Below, piece after piece: positions 34,862 through 46,285 of a stretch of DNA of 64,000 nucleotides. The DNA comes from Ophiura sarsii. Its lineage: Eukaryota > Echinodermata > Ophiuroidea > Amphilepidida > Ophiuridae. Within the stretch, counting starts at the first letter, position 1; each line of letters starts with the position of its first letter. The translations under genes were made by a program, and so were the position numbers. Location of the stretch: positions 44,117,893 through 44,181,892 of the forward strand of contig CM069447.1 in NCBI GenBank assembly GCA_035610835.1, in the 5' to 3' direction. A model generated the notes under the pieces. That model was given only the letters and a program-made list of their open reading frames with translations, ran no database searches and was not told where the DNA came from.

Positions 34862-35795
34862 TCTGTGTGGCCTTCTGCAAAACGTATAACTCCACTAGCT
34901 TTTGTATACAGCTTCTCCAGAAGCCAGACTAGGTGTTCTGGTATGCCAAATTCAATTAGTGATTTCCATAAGGCGGTGTGATTAACTGTATCAAATGCTT
35001 TAGAGTAGTCCACAAACATCATCCACAGCTCTTGGTCTTGTCGCTTGATTGTTTTCTCTATGATGTTGCGTAGAGTCAGGATGGCATCAGTTGTTCCCTT
35101 TCCTGAAACCAAACCAAACTGTTCCTCAGCAATCTGTGGCATTACGAAGTATGCTATTCTGCTTCTGATGACTTCCAAAAGCACCTTAGAGGCATGAGAG
35201 AGTAGACTGATTGTACGATGCTTGGCGCAGTCTTGCGTTCCTGGAACTTTAGGTAAGGTGATGATCTCTTACTGCGTCCAGTCGGTGGGCCATTCTCCAG
35301 TTTTCCAGATCTGGTCAATGATGGTCCTCATGGCTTGTACCACTGTATCTCCACCAGCTTTAATAATTTCTCCAGGTATCCCGTCAAGCCCGGCTGCCTT
35401 TGTCATTTTTCAATTTATTTATGGCTGCTCTAATTTCAGACTTCATTACTTCTAGTTCCAGCTCTCTTGAGGGTTGGTCATTGGGAGGGTGATCTACGGT
35501 GTTAAGACTGAAGAGTTGTTTACCATACTCATACCAGCGCTGCTTAATTGACTCTGCTTCATACAGCATCTCGCCATTACCATCCTTGATACCAATACCA
35601 GGTTGTGGGGGCTTCTTACCACTTATCTTCTTTATCAACTGGTACACATTTCTGGTATCTCCAGATCTGTATGATTTCTCTGCCTTTTCACTTATTGCAG
35701 CCAACCATTTAATTTACGTTTCGCCTTGCGACTTGCTGTCTTTACTTTTTTACACAAGTTCCGATACTCTGGACTTTGGAAGTTTTTCTTTGTTA
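34862..35795 (-). pseudogene. RTE-like LINE, N-terminal side of the reverse transcriptase (fragment 1 of 3)
   Basis: Minus-strand blocks in order: SPEYRNLCKKVKTASRKAKR, YRSGDTRNVYQLIKKISGKK, QRWYEYGKQLF, GLDGIPGEIIK, EEQFGLVSGKGTTDAI, MMFVDYSKAFDTVNH (RT motif A with its catalytic Asp) and LEKLYTKA. There are frameshifts near 35704 and 35402 and an in-frame TAA at 35269-35271, so it is dead. The endonuclease half is missing, making this a 5'-truncated copy. Confidence 0.88.
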
Positions 35796-36477
35796 CACAC
35801 ACAACACCCTCTACGATACCCTATTCAATAACTATTAAAAACATAGCTCCATATTATGTACCTATACCTTCTATTGTCTTGCAATACCAAGGTCTTACAG
35901 CTGTATCTTAGACTTGCCCCAAGTCTCTCTTGTTACTGTCTCCGATATGTTAATGTTTCAATCTGTTTTTAAGGTTTAATATCTAGTACCCCATTTAATA
36001 CCAGTCATATAAGGTCACCATGCCTTAGCCAAGGCCATGTCCTTAAATAAGGTCATATATACACAAGCAAAAATGTCATTGGGTCTCTAGGTGCTAGTTT
36101 AGGGCACATGTCTATCCATCCAGGCATCCAGGTAATTACTATACCCTGAAGCTGTTGTGCAGGACACCAACTGAACCCATACAGTGATACAGAAAAGCAC
36201 TAATATACCTTCGGAAATGCTGAGAATGTCTTTATTTTTTCAATTTTACTGATTTTTTTAAAAGAAATATTACATGAGAGGGTTTCTATGTATATCATCT
36301 ATCTAAACAATATGAAAATATTGAATTTCAGTTTTTGTGAAATCTCTCTGTGCCCCTTTAAGTTTGCTTGGAAGTGCACTGTACATACATAGCTTATGAT
36401 TTTACAATCAAATCATAATAAGCACTGTTTGTACAGTGCACATACTGTACGTTACAGATTTTTGATATGATTTTTGA
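35796..36477. other. Spacer with the right end of a TTAA-type MITE
   Basis: Bases about 36190-36360 match the right part of 13237-13724, ending AATCTCTCTGTGCCCCTTTAA. The rest shows no gene. Confidence 0.55.
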
Positions 36478-36485
36478 TATGATCT

Positions 36486-36877
36486 GAGAGCAAGTGTGGT
36501 CCAGCGGAACAGCGCGGAATTCATGATCATGAGGTTGTGAGTTCTAGCCCGCCGTGGCCAACTTGTTTGTGTCCTTGGGCAAGATACTAAGTCTCAATTG
36601 CCTCGTCGACCCAAGCAATATTTCGGTAGCTGCTCATTAGGAAGTCACAATCTAACTATAGTACTGATAGGCTGTGCATCGTGTTGGCTGGTAGCCGCCT
36701 AATAAGTGTAGCGATGAAAAGGGTTCTGATTATAATTGGCAGCGATAATGATTGGTCAAAAGCGCTTTGGGACTTTGCTTGCGCTGTGGAAAGCCGCGCT
36801 ATATAAGAACGGTGTATTATTATTATTATTATTATTATTATAAGTGTTATTATTAGTGTTAGTGTTATTATTATTAT
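36486..36877 (+). mobile_element. Complete tRNA-derived SINE with (ATT)n tail
   Basis: It has an A box TGGTCCAGCGG (36497-36507) and a B-box-like GAGTTCTAGCCC (about 36539-36550), the internal pol III promoter of a tRNA-derived SINE. The body ends GCGCTATATAAGAACGG with a TTATTA tail. The 8-bp direct repeat TATGATCT (36478-36485, 36878-36885) is the retroposition target duplication. Confidence 0.83.
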
Positions 36878-36885
36878 TATGATCT

Positions 36886-37715
36886 ATACAATTTGAACAA
36901 AATGGCACTATAAAAGCGCCTGGTTGTGTTAACTGTAGCCTTTATTATAATGTACAAGGGCGTGAATTTTGATGAACGTAGTCTGGAAAGTGACCCGACT
37001 GCAAAACCTTGAGCAGGATCTTGAACTACCATGACTATGCGTGACCGGCACCGGGAACTCTATTTAGGAGGAAACAATATGAATATTGTGGCTATAGTGT
37101 ATTGTTATAACATATGATCGTATTACGTTTTGAAACCAGGATAAAGTCGGGAATAGATTGTTTATGGGTCGGCGGTTTACTAAGACTTCAATAATTGAAA
37201 ACTGGTGCGCCAAAACTGAAATGCTGATATTTTGAATGCCTTTTTAAAGCATGTATCACAATTTACAAATGTTGTTTTGTCTTTTTAACATTTATTTCAC
37301 CTCAAACCTCATGTATTTTCCCCAAATTTTGCTACCAACTTTGTACTGGGTGGTTCCTCAACGTGAAGTAGGTTACATTTAAAGGGGCTCATAAACCTTT
37401 CTCAGAAAAAGTGAAATTTGATGTTTAATATGACCATGTTTATAAACATTTTAAATAGACAATATACGTAGGAACCCCTCCCCGTGTGATTTGAGTATTG
37501 AGTAAATATCACCACGCCATTTGCATCAGGGAGCTCATTTGCTTCCGGCGGAGGTCACTGATGGGTTTGAGTCTTTTCGATGCTTGGCACGATTCGAATT
37601 TGGTAGAAGCATCACCAATCATGCAGTTATCGTTTAGGCCAACATGAATTTGATTTTTTTCTGAGGGATCCAAAATAAAAATGAATAAAACTATCAACAT
37701 GTTCAATTTTCACGA
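36886..37715. other. No feature recognised
   Basis: Non-coding. A TTTAAAGGGGCTCATAAAC near 37379 resembles a TTAA-MITE tip, but no partner end was found. Confidence 0.45.
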
Positions 37716-37873
37716 ATTAGAGAATAAAACATAGTTCTTAGCTGTTTTGCTATAGACGATGGTCTTATAATGTAGGCTGTACCATATTTGGAGTCACAAA
37801 TATGGTACAGCCTATACATTATAAGACCATCGTCTATAGCAAAACAGCTAAGAACTATGTGTTATTCTCATTC
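37716..37873. repeat. Near-perfect 60-bp-arm palindrome
   Basis: The left arm 37730-37790 (CATAGTTCTTAGCTG...) is mirrored at 37797-37859 with one 2-base indel and a 6-base spacer. Outer matching continues through AGAATAA / TTATTCT. It should extrude as a strong hairpin. No gene or element tip is associated. Confidence 0.85.
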
Positions 37874-38474
37874 TTATATAGTTTATTGGTTATTTTGATC
37901 TTTTATCATAACATAACGCAGTTTGTTAGATTTATTTTAAACAAACAACAACAAATGTCCCCCTATTATAAAATCGGCGAATCCAGCGAGCTTTTTTCCA
38001 ACATCCTGCTTCAAATTAATTGCATTCTTTAGCACACATGTACCTGTCATCGCTGCGTTATACCCACAACGCATACAGTGGAGACTTTGTGTAGGGCACG
38101 CTAACGCGATGACGCGTTGATCATACGCGCTGAAGGTATTGTTTTTCGAATGAATTAAACCCCGCCCCAAACTATACACCATTGTCTCATAATGTATGGG
38201 CGTGTCGGCTGAAAATCAGCCAAAAACCAATCAAATTGCCTGCTGACATCTCAAACCACACCCACTATATAAGAATTATGAGCAATTAAGCTTAATGGAT
38301 GGTTAGGGATCACGTTCACGTCGACGTCAAAACTCGACCGCCAGGAAACCGCCGGTTACGGCCGGTTCTCACAAAACGTGTCGTCTGTTATAATATACAC
38401 ACATAATGAGGTCAAATAGTTACACTCTGGTGAACACGACCGGTTGATAGTGCCTCGTCACACGCGTGAGCAAT

Positions 38475-38507
38475 AAAATCTTGAAGTAATGGGCTCTCAA
38501 GTCTCAG
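38475..38507. repeat. 33-bp exact direct repeat, copy 1
   Basis: The AAAATCTTGAAGTAATGGGC... segment is repeated base for base at 39771-39803, where it forms the 5' end of a LINE-tail insertion. Confidence 0.85.
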
Positions 38508-39764
38508 TTGACAACCAGTACAATACAGCTATTGATTTTCGCTGGGGTTGGCTTTTTCAATCTGTTTATGGTCAGAAGTCACAAACTGGTCCAAAAAATG
38601 TTTTACTTCTAATAATGTTGAGAAATGCACCAATTATGATTAAACGGGACAAAACTTAAGTTTTACATACTTAATGACCCACAAACTATATATTGTTGGA
38701 AAGCTTATGATTCAAGGTTTTTCATTTTTGCAAAAAATAATCAAATTATACGGGGTGTGTAACATTTTTACAGGGTGGAACATAAAAAAGTTGATCGTTT
38801 TTGCTCCTCACAAAATATTTTGATAGTTTGTACAATTAGGGTTTAGCTGAAGATAGTCACCAAAATCAGAACAACCGCAGAAGGTGCTACCAAATTTGCT
38901 AAGAATCACCTGCCCAAAATGTACACAGGAAAAGTACAGGGTGTCTAAAATTATGATGAAATAATGCATAAAATGAAGGTTTGTATATAATATTCTATGA
39001 AATTTAGTTAGCATGGACTATTTAATTTAAAGGAAAATGGTTATCAAAATGAACTACATGAATATCATTAAAGTTCCTTTTATTTTGAATACAGGGTGGT
39101 TCAAAATAGGTCTAAATAGCAAATTTTTCATAAATCTATGAACAATTCTGTGAAGAAACACTTCTGGTTTTTTAGTTAAATGTTTTACTACCCAGGGTAG
39201 AAAAGGACCGAAGAGTCACACAAATGAAATAGAGAGACCGCGATTTGGCCATTGTTTAATCAATAACATGAATAAAACTGTGTATTTTTTACGTTAAAAC
39301 ACTCCCTGAATTGAACATCATATTCTAGTAGAGAATGTCTAGATAACAATTCAATATTATTATTCATAGTAGCAGGCACATGTTTTTAACACATATGAGA
39401 AGTTTGAACACTTTCCTATGTATACTTTTAATATGGCATCAATTTCAAAAGTTCTAGTTTTCCGCTATTTTGTGTAGAAACCTATGGGCGCCTCACCCAC
39501 CGGCGCCTCACCCACCGGCTCCACCCTTGACTCACTCGACGTTTAGATTGATAACTGATACTGTTGCTAAACATGTGGCTTTAATTCTTTTTTTATTCGG
39601 TAGCTGGATAAATTGTCTTTAATATGATTGATACCATAAATGTTATGTTTTTTTGACAACTTCTATTTAAAATAGAGACACGTATCACGATTTTATGGAT
39701 TTTTTGAAACGGCTCCACCTTATTTGATATACCTATTAGTGACCTGTGACCTTATAGCTCAATT

Positions 39765-39932
39765 CTATTTAAAATCTTGAAGTAATGGGCTCTCAAGTCT
39801 CAGGTATGAGTCTTATAAAGGCCAAGCGTCTGGCACGAGACAGAGTAGCTTGGAGAAAGATGATCCGGAGATGTGATCGTATGGCAGCCAATCGTCAAAT
39901 CTGACGGAGGCCGAAGAAGAAGAAGAAGAAGA
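39765..39932 (+). pseudogene. 5'-truncated LINE tail with target duplication
   Basis: The frame gives RLARDRVAWRKMIRRCDRMA then a stop, the C-terminal DR.AWR block of an RTE-like LINE, followed by a (GAA)n tail. ATAGCTCAATT at 39754-39764 recurs right after the tail (39933-39943), an 11-bp target duplication. Between the duplication and the LINE sequence lies the 33-bp copy of 38475-38507, as if captured during insertion. Confidence 0.75.
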
Positions 39933-40172
39933 AGATAGCTCAATTAACTTTTTAAAATCAATACCGAAAGTCCAAGGGTGCGCTATTATGACCGCGAAGT
40001 AACAGATTGATAGTGTAAATTGGTCCGGTTACGGCATTAAGTCAACCGGTGGTTGTTCAGTGTTGCATGCGTGAATATTCATATACCAGTAAAACAGTTG
40101 ACCTGAAAGAACCGGGCGGAACCGAACGTAACCGGCGGTCAACGGGCGGTCGAGTTTTGATGTCTTCCCTTA

Positions 40173-41130
40173 GTTATTGCATGTCTTAAACATACACATG
40201 TGGGTGAAAACCCCAACTTCTAACAAACTTGAGGCTCATCTGTAGAAGGATCTATCAATGCCCCTTTAATATAGGCCTACACTAGTGAACCGGAAATGAT
40301 AAGTATGAAATATCCTCTTGAACGGAAAGGGAAACCGAATCCATGATCAAGTGTCGCTTGAACTTGTATTCTATTACTTGGATCTCTAGCCAACATGGAT
40401 GCGATGAGTGCGACTGAACATCATTCTGCCAAATAAGTGTCGTTATACCATGATCCAGTTTCTTTTGCTAGCGCCCATTATCAAATGGGATATTACCTTT
40501 GTTTCTAACCGTTTCGGCAACAGCTGTATCACCAAGCAAGAATGTGTTAATATAGTACTACTACTGGCTGGCTCAAGAAGTGAGAGTTATACCATGGTTA
40601 TACTGTGTTGGAATAGAAAGAGCTCTGGGATTTGATTTCAGAATGCATGAAGTTCTGGTATTGAACCAAACTATTCTACTCGTGAACTCTTGATTGAGTA
40701 AGCAATTGGACCTTAAGTAAACCAACACTGTACTCGTATATAGGACTAACTAACAGCAAAACTGTCGCGGGGAAAGTCCCGCCACGTCTGCGATATATAG
40801 ACACAAAGGGAACCCATTCTTGAAATCAATCTAACCGTGAATAACACTGAAAGTGATTGCATTATTGCGAGGCAATAGTTGAGCTTTAGCACTTCCACAT
40901 ACTTTATACGTTATATCAGCTGATCACAACTTGAACTTATTAGCATTTATCATGAAATTTCCAATAAATGTCTTTGGCAGCGCTGCTTAAAGCACCACAT
41001 AGCCGAAAATCTAGCGGTAAGACACATACCACGTGCAAGAATTCCAGATCGGTGACTTTTGCCTCCAGCATTAACCCCTGGAAACAACAAATCGGTTCAG
41101 CAGTGAATTTAAAAATACAAACGGATTACC
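40173..41130. other. Upstream region of receptor gene 2
   Basis: No match to the other receptors' upstream blocks is evident, in keeping with the greater age of gene 2. A (G)CCCCTTTAA tip near 40260 may be a MITE remnant. No convincing TATA box; the start codon context is TACCATGG. Confidence 0.5.
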
Positions 41131-42210
41131 ATGGAAACCATACCAAACACAGATTCTATGATGTTGGCTAAAACCAGCAGCGGTAACGACACGGAATCAG
41201 GATTTGTCTTTGATGACAATACGCAGCGTACAATCGTCGCTACTGCGGTGATTTGTACTTCTGCACTCGGTATATTTGGAAATAGCCTCGTTATTTTGTC
41301 GGTAATATTGTCGAAAAAGTTACAGACTTCGAGCAATGCTTTCATCGTGAATTTAGCGTGCTCCGATCTGTTGACCTCGCTGCATACCCCTTGGAACGCG
41401 GTGGCTCTTCTCAGCCCAAACGGATGGCATCTCCCAAACTTGTTATGCACCGCCGCAGCCGGGATCATGTTTGTGTGTATAGGGTGCAGCCTCTACAATC
41501 TCGCCTCTATTGCAATCGACAGATATATTGTTATCACTCGCCTTTACAAGATACAAGGGTCTCTGTATCCACGATATGTTTTGGTGATTTGGATCGCGCT
41601 GACATGGCTGATCCCCTTTCTTATCTTCATCGTGCCTCCAATCAGCCACACCGGAGGACTCGGGTACAATTCTAAGTACTTCAGCTGTAGTCAGATATCA
41701 TCGTCGACTAATTCAAACACCTATGACGTGATTACATCCATAGGACTATACCCCATCCCCTTGTTCATCATTATAGTGTTCTACACCACTGTTTATGTCT
41801 ATATTCGACGTCATGGCAAGTATATGATGGCTATGTCTGCAGGAGGGAACGCCAGTCTTGATGCGAATACGCACGTTATGGCGCGCGTGAAACAACGACA
41901 AGTCAAAATTACGAAAAACATGTTCTACGTCGTCTGCGCTTTCTTATTCTGCATAACTCCGTATGGCATTAGCCTCGTCATCGACTCCAGCGATCCAGTG
42001 GTGCCATATGTAGCGACATTGGTCCTTATGAACGCGTGCATCAATCCGCTGATTTACGCGAAGCATCCGTTGTTTAAGGATGTTTATAAGAAGATTCTGA
42101 GCTGCAGATGGAAGGAGTGTCTCCGAGAAGAAACGGTGACTAAAATACGTATGAGACAAATTTCGACACGGCGTTCTCCGAACTATATTGTGCATCAAAA
42201 CCACCATTAA
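41131..42210 (+). CDS. Class A G-protein-coupled receptor, single exon (gene 2, divergent paralogue)
   Basis: 359 residues and the same fold as the other copies but clearly older. The N-terminus lacks the METT..METT repeat and has one sequon (Asn19). Key sites: DRY 130-132, Cys106 (3.25), CITP 274-277, NPLIY 305-309. Loop 2 reads KYFSCSQ where the others have KYCSCSQ; the Cys that remains (Cys186, equivalent to Cys196 of gene 1) must be the disulfide partner. The third intracellular loop is four residues longer (AGGNASLDANTHVM), which could change G-protein coupling. Helices 3, 6 and 7 are almost unchanged between paralogues. Ligand unknown; Met at 3.32 and Ile at 6.48 as in the others. The first ATG after an in-frame run is used and has good context. 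Confidence 0.93.
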   Translation: METIPNTDSMMLAKTSSGNDTESGFVFDDNTQRTIVATAVICTSALGIFGNSLVILSVILSKKLQTSSNAFIVNLACSDLLTSLHTPWNAVALLSPNGWHLPNLLCTAAAGIMFVCIGCSLYNLASIAIDRYIVITRLYKIQGSLYPRYVLVIWIALTWLIPFLIFIVPPISHTGGLGYNSKYFSCSQISSSTNSNTYDVITSIGLYPIPLFIIIVFYTTVYVYIRRHGKYMMAMSAGGNASLDANTHVMARVKQRQVKITKNMFYVVCAFLFCITPYGISLVIDSSDPVVPYVATLVLMNACINPLIYAKHPLFKDVYKKILSCRWKECLREETVTKIRMRQISTRRSPNYIVHQNHH

Positions 42211-42289
42211 GTCAATGTACCCTTTCTTTTGCAAGAACTCTAAGCCTCTATTACTATTTGCAACATGAATTCCCAGAATTAGACAGGTA

Positions 42290-42509
42290 CACACAGAAAA
42301 CACTATGTAAAAAAATTACACAAATTATGTAAAAAATACACAATCTGTGTAAAAATAGAACTCCATAATACTATGTAAACAGTTGTGTTAAGCTTTTCCA
42401 TAGGAATTTACACAAGCTTGGGTATATATTACATGTTTTATGTAAACTCTTACATAATAATTATGGAGTTCTATATTTACATAATTTTTTACATAGTGTT
42501 TTCTGTGTG
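42290..42509. mobile_element. TA-flanked fold-back MITE, CACACAGAAAACACTATG ends
   Basis: Inverted ends of about 30 bp (CACACAGAAAACACTATGTA...) with TA on each side, 80 bp after the gene 2 stop. AGAACTCCATAAT and ATTATGGAGTTCT form a second stem. Interior TATGTAA/TTACATA words are repeated. It may be transcribed in the gene 2 3' UTR. Confidence 0.8.
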
Positions 42510-42537
42510 TAATATTGTAACAAAATTGAATGTTTTA

Positions 42538-43495
42538 CACTCTCAGAACAAAGGTTAAAATCTTTAACCATGTTGGTTAACATTTTAACCAACGGGAGGT
42601 TACCAGGTGAACCACACAATTGGTTGGTTAAAACCGTAACCAACAGCTGTTGGTTAAACTTTAACCTGTGGTTGGTTACAATTTTTAATCATTTGTTGGT
42701 TAATATGTTTTAACCAACAGTGGTTGGTTAAACTTTAACCTAGGGTTGGTTACAATGTTTAATCATTTGTTGGTTAATATGTTTTAACCAACAGCAGTTG
42801 GTTAAAGAATGTTGGTTAAACATTTATTTTTTTCGCTAAACTTTAACCCAGACATCATTACAATATTGATGTTTCATCGGCCCATTATTGGCTTTCAATA
42901 TTGGCGGAAACCCCAGAACCAGGACCAACTTTGGCAAAGGGCAAGGGACAGGACAAGGCAAAGGACAAGGCACACGATCCTAGCCAAAAGGCCGGTAAGC
43001 GATAACTTGTGAAAACGGCCGCAATTTTTAGACCACGTCAGAATTCGTATATGAAATCAATCGTGTTATTTCCGCCCCTCGTCCGCGGCTGTCTGTGTGT
43101 AGAGTAGAGCTATCAGTTGGTTGCCTGTGTGTTGGTTGTTGTTGGTAAGGTGAGGTGGAATGGGGTGTGGTTGGATGGGGGAGGGGTGGGGTGGTGTGGT
43201 GGGATGGGGTTGATTGATTGCATATACAAATTCTTACGTGGTCTAAATAATGTGCGCAAAATATTTTCACGCCATTGAAATTCTTTGGCGGGAATCTTGT
43301 TATGACCTATTGTTGGTTAAAATTATAATGCCTTAACCAACGTTGAATAAACTAAAAATGAATTATAATTTTACTCTTTAACCAACGCAGTATTAAAAGT
43401 AATTTTTAACCAACGCTTCATTTTTAACCAATGTAGTATACTTTTTAACCAACATTCTTTTAACCCATGTTTTTTTAATACCTGTTCTGAGAGTG
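42538..43495. mobile_element. TA-flanked MITE, CACTCTCAGAACA ends, GTTGGTTAAA motif array
   Basis: CACTCTCAGAACA at the left and TGTTCTGAGAGTG at the right, with TA on both sides. Inside, GGTTAAA and TTTAACC words recur over twenty times in both orientations. The segment near 43270-43315 is the inverse of the start of the longer relatives at 45153 and 46286, so this is probably an internally deleted copy. Confidence 0.82.
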
Positions 43496-43497
43496 TA

Positions 43498-44795
43498 TGA
43501 ATACAAAATTTCGATACTTTCAGTCTGTGAGATTTTGGAGTTTTCTAAAGGTGTAGCCGAGTTGAATAGAAAAGTTTCACCTAAATAAAAGCAATCCGTA
43601 TTTCATTGTGCAAACGCAAGCAACCAATACGGCCTCGATATTTGTTTGATAAAACTCTTCTCAAACTTTTCTGTTAAACTTTTATAAATGTATTTTACCA
43701 GGGCACTTTATGGCTAGAACCAGGGATGTCAAGATCAACCCAAGGTCTACCACGGAACATAGTGATATTTATTATTTCAGTAAAATAAACAACCCATCAA
43801 TTCTGCTAGCTATTTCCTAAAGACATTGTCAGATAGCTATACAAACACATCCTTCCTTGGTGGACAATTATAATGTAGGTCACGCGTATCACGGTTTAAC
43901 AAATCAAGGGCTTTTGAGATTGTATAAGTAGTCTGTCTGCACTGTGGATTATTTAGGCACATATCAGTTGTTTGTATGGCAGCATTTTTGGTCCGTCACA
44001 ATATTGACGAATGGGTGCGTCAATGTCGGTCATTTTACCTGGGTGCGTCCCAGGGTACGTCATTATGCGTACAACAACAACATACGAACATTATATTTTA
44101 CATGTAAGCCCAAGCCCTAGTCACCGCCAACCAGGCTTAATGTTTTAGATAAGCAACTCCCGAAGTACAAAAATCACTATTCCTGTACTCTCACCGCGTG
44201 TTCAGTGCAAAAATTGCACGCGTAAAATCACCGGATCGCAATTATGACCTTTTAAATACCCATACCGGAAATACCCCGGGGAATGGTACTCACGTATACA
44301 GGACTGGTATATATGCCGCACTTCAAGAAAAAAATCATTGGTCCTAAATCGCGTAAATCGTCAAATCAACCATTTTTTAGGTAAAAAACACTAAAGTGGC
44401 ACACCCCGTCAACAATAATTTGAGTACCCCCCCCCCCCCCGGAAGTGGGGGCGGGTAGAGAAGAGCGAGGCCTAGGTCAAAGAAATTTGGAACTTCGGTG
44501 TACTATAGGAACAAGAATGTTTCTTGAAACGAGTTGATAGCTGCGAATCGAAACGTGTTTCTAGAGATGCATGAAAATGAATAAGTCGGAAATAGTAAAG
44601 CAATTGTAAAATAATTACAGAAATAACTTCAAATGTGTATGTTAAATATATAGTAGGCCAACTTCTCTTTCAATCACTGTTTGTTTTGGGGTTTTTTCTA
44701 CAGAGTTCTGAAAACATTTTACACTTTTTAAATAGTATTTTCATATATTGTAATCCAGTGCAGTCAACAATTATAGAATGACGGTGGGGTGCGTT
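43498..44795. other. Non-coding spacer after gene 2
   Basis: A GTCCGTCACAATATTGACG..GGTGCGTC cluster at about 43991-44060 is related to the repeat at 44.8 and 55.65 kb. A poly-C run lies at about 44428. No gene. Confidence 0.45.
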
Positions 44796-45100
44796 ATTTG
44801 AGACGGTCATGGTCCGTCCGTCAGGATCACTCAATGGTGCGTCACAAAATTGACTGGTACCGTCATTCATTTTCACTGTATGGCAAAGGTCCGTCACATT
44901 TGTGACACAGGGTGCATCATAGTAGGCTATACGGTATGAGAAAGTGACGTACTTCGGTAAAGTGACGCACCATTCCCGTATAGTGCGTCATACAACTGAC
45001 ATGTGTATTACTTGACAACAACACTGTAGTTTGGGAGGAGCCTTTCAGTTGATATGTGTCACACAAAACGATCCATTGGTGTGAATTTCCCCCGTAGTTG
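44796..45100. repeat. TGACGCACC / GTCCGTCAC motif-array repeat (copy near gene 2)
   Basis: Matches 55650-55920 (GACGGTCAT..GTCCGTC, CAATGGTGCGTCACAAAATT, AAAGTGACGCACCATTCC, GTGTATTACTTGACAACAA). Keywords GTGCGTCAC, GTCCGTCAC and GTGACGCAC alternate in both orientations. It ties the gene 2 and gene 3 flanks into one duplication history. Confidence 0.7.
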
Positions 45101-45356
45101 ATTAGATTCAGAAGTTAGAAACTGCGGAATAATATATCGCAGTCGGGTGATACACTCTCAGAACAGGTATTAAAAAACCATGTATTACAAGAATGTTGAT
45201 TAAAAAGTATAATACATTGGTTAAAAAATAAGCGTTGGTTAAAAAATACTTTTAATACTGCGTTGGTTAAAGAGTAAAAATATAATTCATTTTTGGTTTA
45301 TTCAACTTTGGTTAAGGCATCATAATTTTAATGAACAATTATAGGTCAAAACAAGA

Positions 45357-45386
45357 TTCCCGCCAAAGAATTTCAATGGCGGGAAA
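45357..45386. promoter_or_regulatory. Divergent pair of E2F-like boxes
   Basis: TTCCCGCCAAA (45357-45367) and TGGCGGGAAA (45377-45386) are opposed close matches to the E2F consensus, 184 bp before the ATG of the small frame. They could be a promoter of the transposon. In copy 2 the second box is mutated. Confidence 0.35.
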
Positions 45387-45569
45387 CTATTTTGTGCATA
45401 TTATCAAATTGTTGGTTACATTTTAATCAACATTGATTTTTTTAAATTTGATTTAAATTTGAATAAATGTGTTGGTAAAAAATCTCTATTGCACAACGTT
45501 GATTAAAAATGTGGTGGTGTTGCTGCGACATCAAAGCGAGGCTGGTCCGTTATCTTTCTTTTTGACAAA

Positions 45570-45659
45570 ATGGCAGACGACCAAGTGATTGCAACGCTCC
45601 GGTTGTTGGGTCTGGATACGCAAATAGAAGGGTTTCAAGGTACAAGATTGATTTCTTAA
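45570..45659 (+). other. Small open frame, possibly first exon of a transposon gene
   Basis: ATG in AAAATGG context encodes MADDQVIATLRLLGLDTQIE then GFQ, followed by CAAG|GTACAAG, a good splice-donor match at 45640. Read without splicing it stops after 29 codons. The peptide has the look of the start of a small helical (SAM-like) domain, but this is a weak guess. In copy 2 (46664-46720) the frame is shifted by single-base losses. Confidence 0.35.
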
Positions 45660-46285
45660 TACTGCAATTTAATAATTATATAACTGTGTGAGCTAAACTG
45701 TATAATATTATGGTATTTGTCTATCAAGAAAGGCAGATTTAGGACACTATTTTACCTTCACTTACTACAACATGCATTGTATGGTTAAGCTTAGCTACGG
45801 AGCCTACCATAGACTTCTTACATCGTATTTTTACTATAGCGTGTATAAGGGCAAACAAATTTCATGTCACGTTTTCTTGAATATAGAAGGTGCCTCAGCC
45901 ATTTCATCAACTGCTACATATTAATTGATTGTTATAGATACTATGTGAACCAAAATATGATGAATGTTGACAATGTTGAAAAATAGTGATGAACCTACGA
46001 TGCCTCTGTCAAAACAATAATAGTAGACTTAATCATCAAAAGCTCAGACAGTAACATAATTATTAAATTACAGTATTAAGAAATCAATCCTGTACCTTGA
46101 AACACTCCGTCGTCTAATATTCTTGGTATAAATCAAAATGCAGAAATGCTACTAGAAGATCGTTAAGAACTTTAAAGGATTCAATTCTACTTAGAACGTG
46201 TTATCTTTTATTCAAATCAGTCAAAAGAGTATCCAGTGTGATTCAATTCCAAACCACATTGAGTACAAAGCGTAGAGATGCCCTA

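Larger units (their letters stand above)
38306..40169. mobile_element. Harbinger-like 1.9-kb element, TTA duplication, CG-rich terminal repeats
   Basis: Both ends carry CAAAACTCGACCGCC and ACCGCCGGTTACG in inverted orientation inside GGGA tips. TTA flanks at 38303-38305 and 40170-40172. There is no transposase frame. It contains the nested LINE tail at 39765-39932. Confidence 0.7.
45153..46130 (+). mobile_element. 5' part of a longer CACTCTCAG-type transposon, copy 1
   Basis: Starts TACACTCTCAGAACAGG like the MITE at 42538. It runs through GGTTAAAAA words, a pair of TTTGGCGGGAA-type boxes and a small open frame, and ends where the host flank (GAAGATCGTTAAGAAC) resumes. The uninterrupted flank is seen near 56500. 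The right inverted end is not found. Confidence 0.65.

Noticed and set aside
34476..35184. Frames of 139-211 residues with long Lys/Glu/Arg or Ser/Phe/Leu tracts
   Set aside because: They read through a CTTT microsatellite. Only the part from 34862 upward is real, as LINE reverse transcriptase.
38508..39770. LTR-type element bounded by the 33-bp direct repeats
   Set aside because: 33 bp is too short for LTRs, there are no TG..CA ends, and the second copy is better explained as filler at a LINE-tail insertion.
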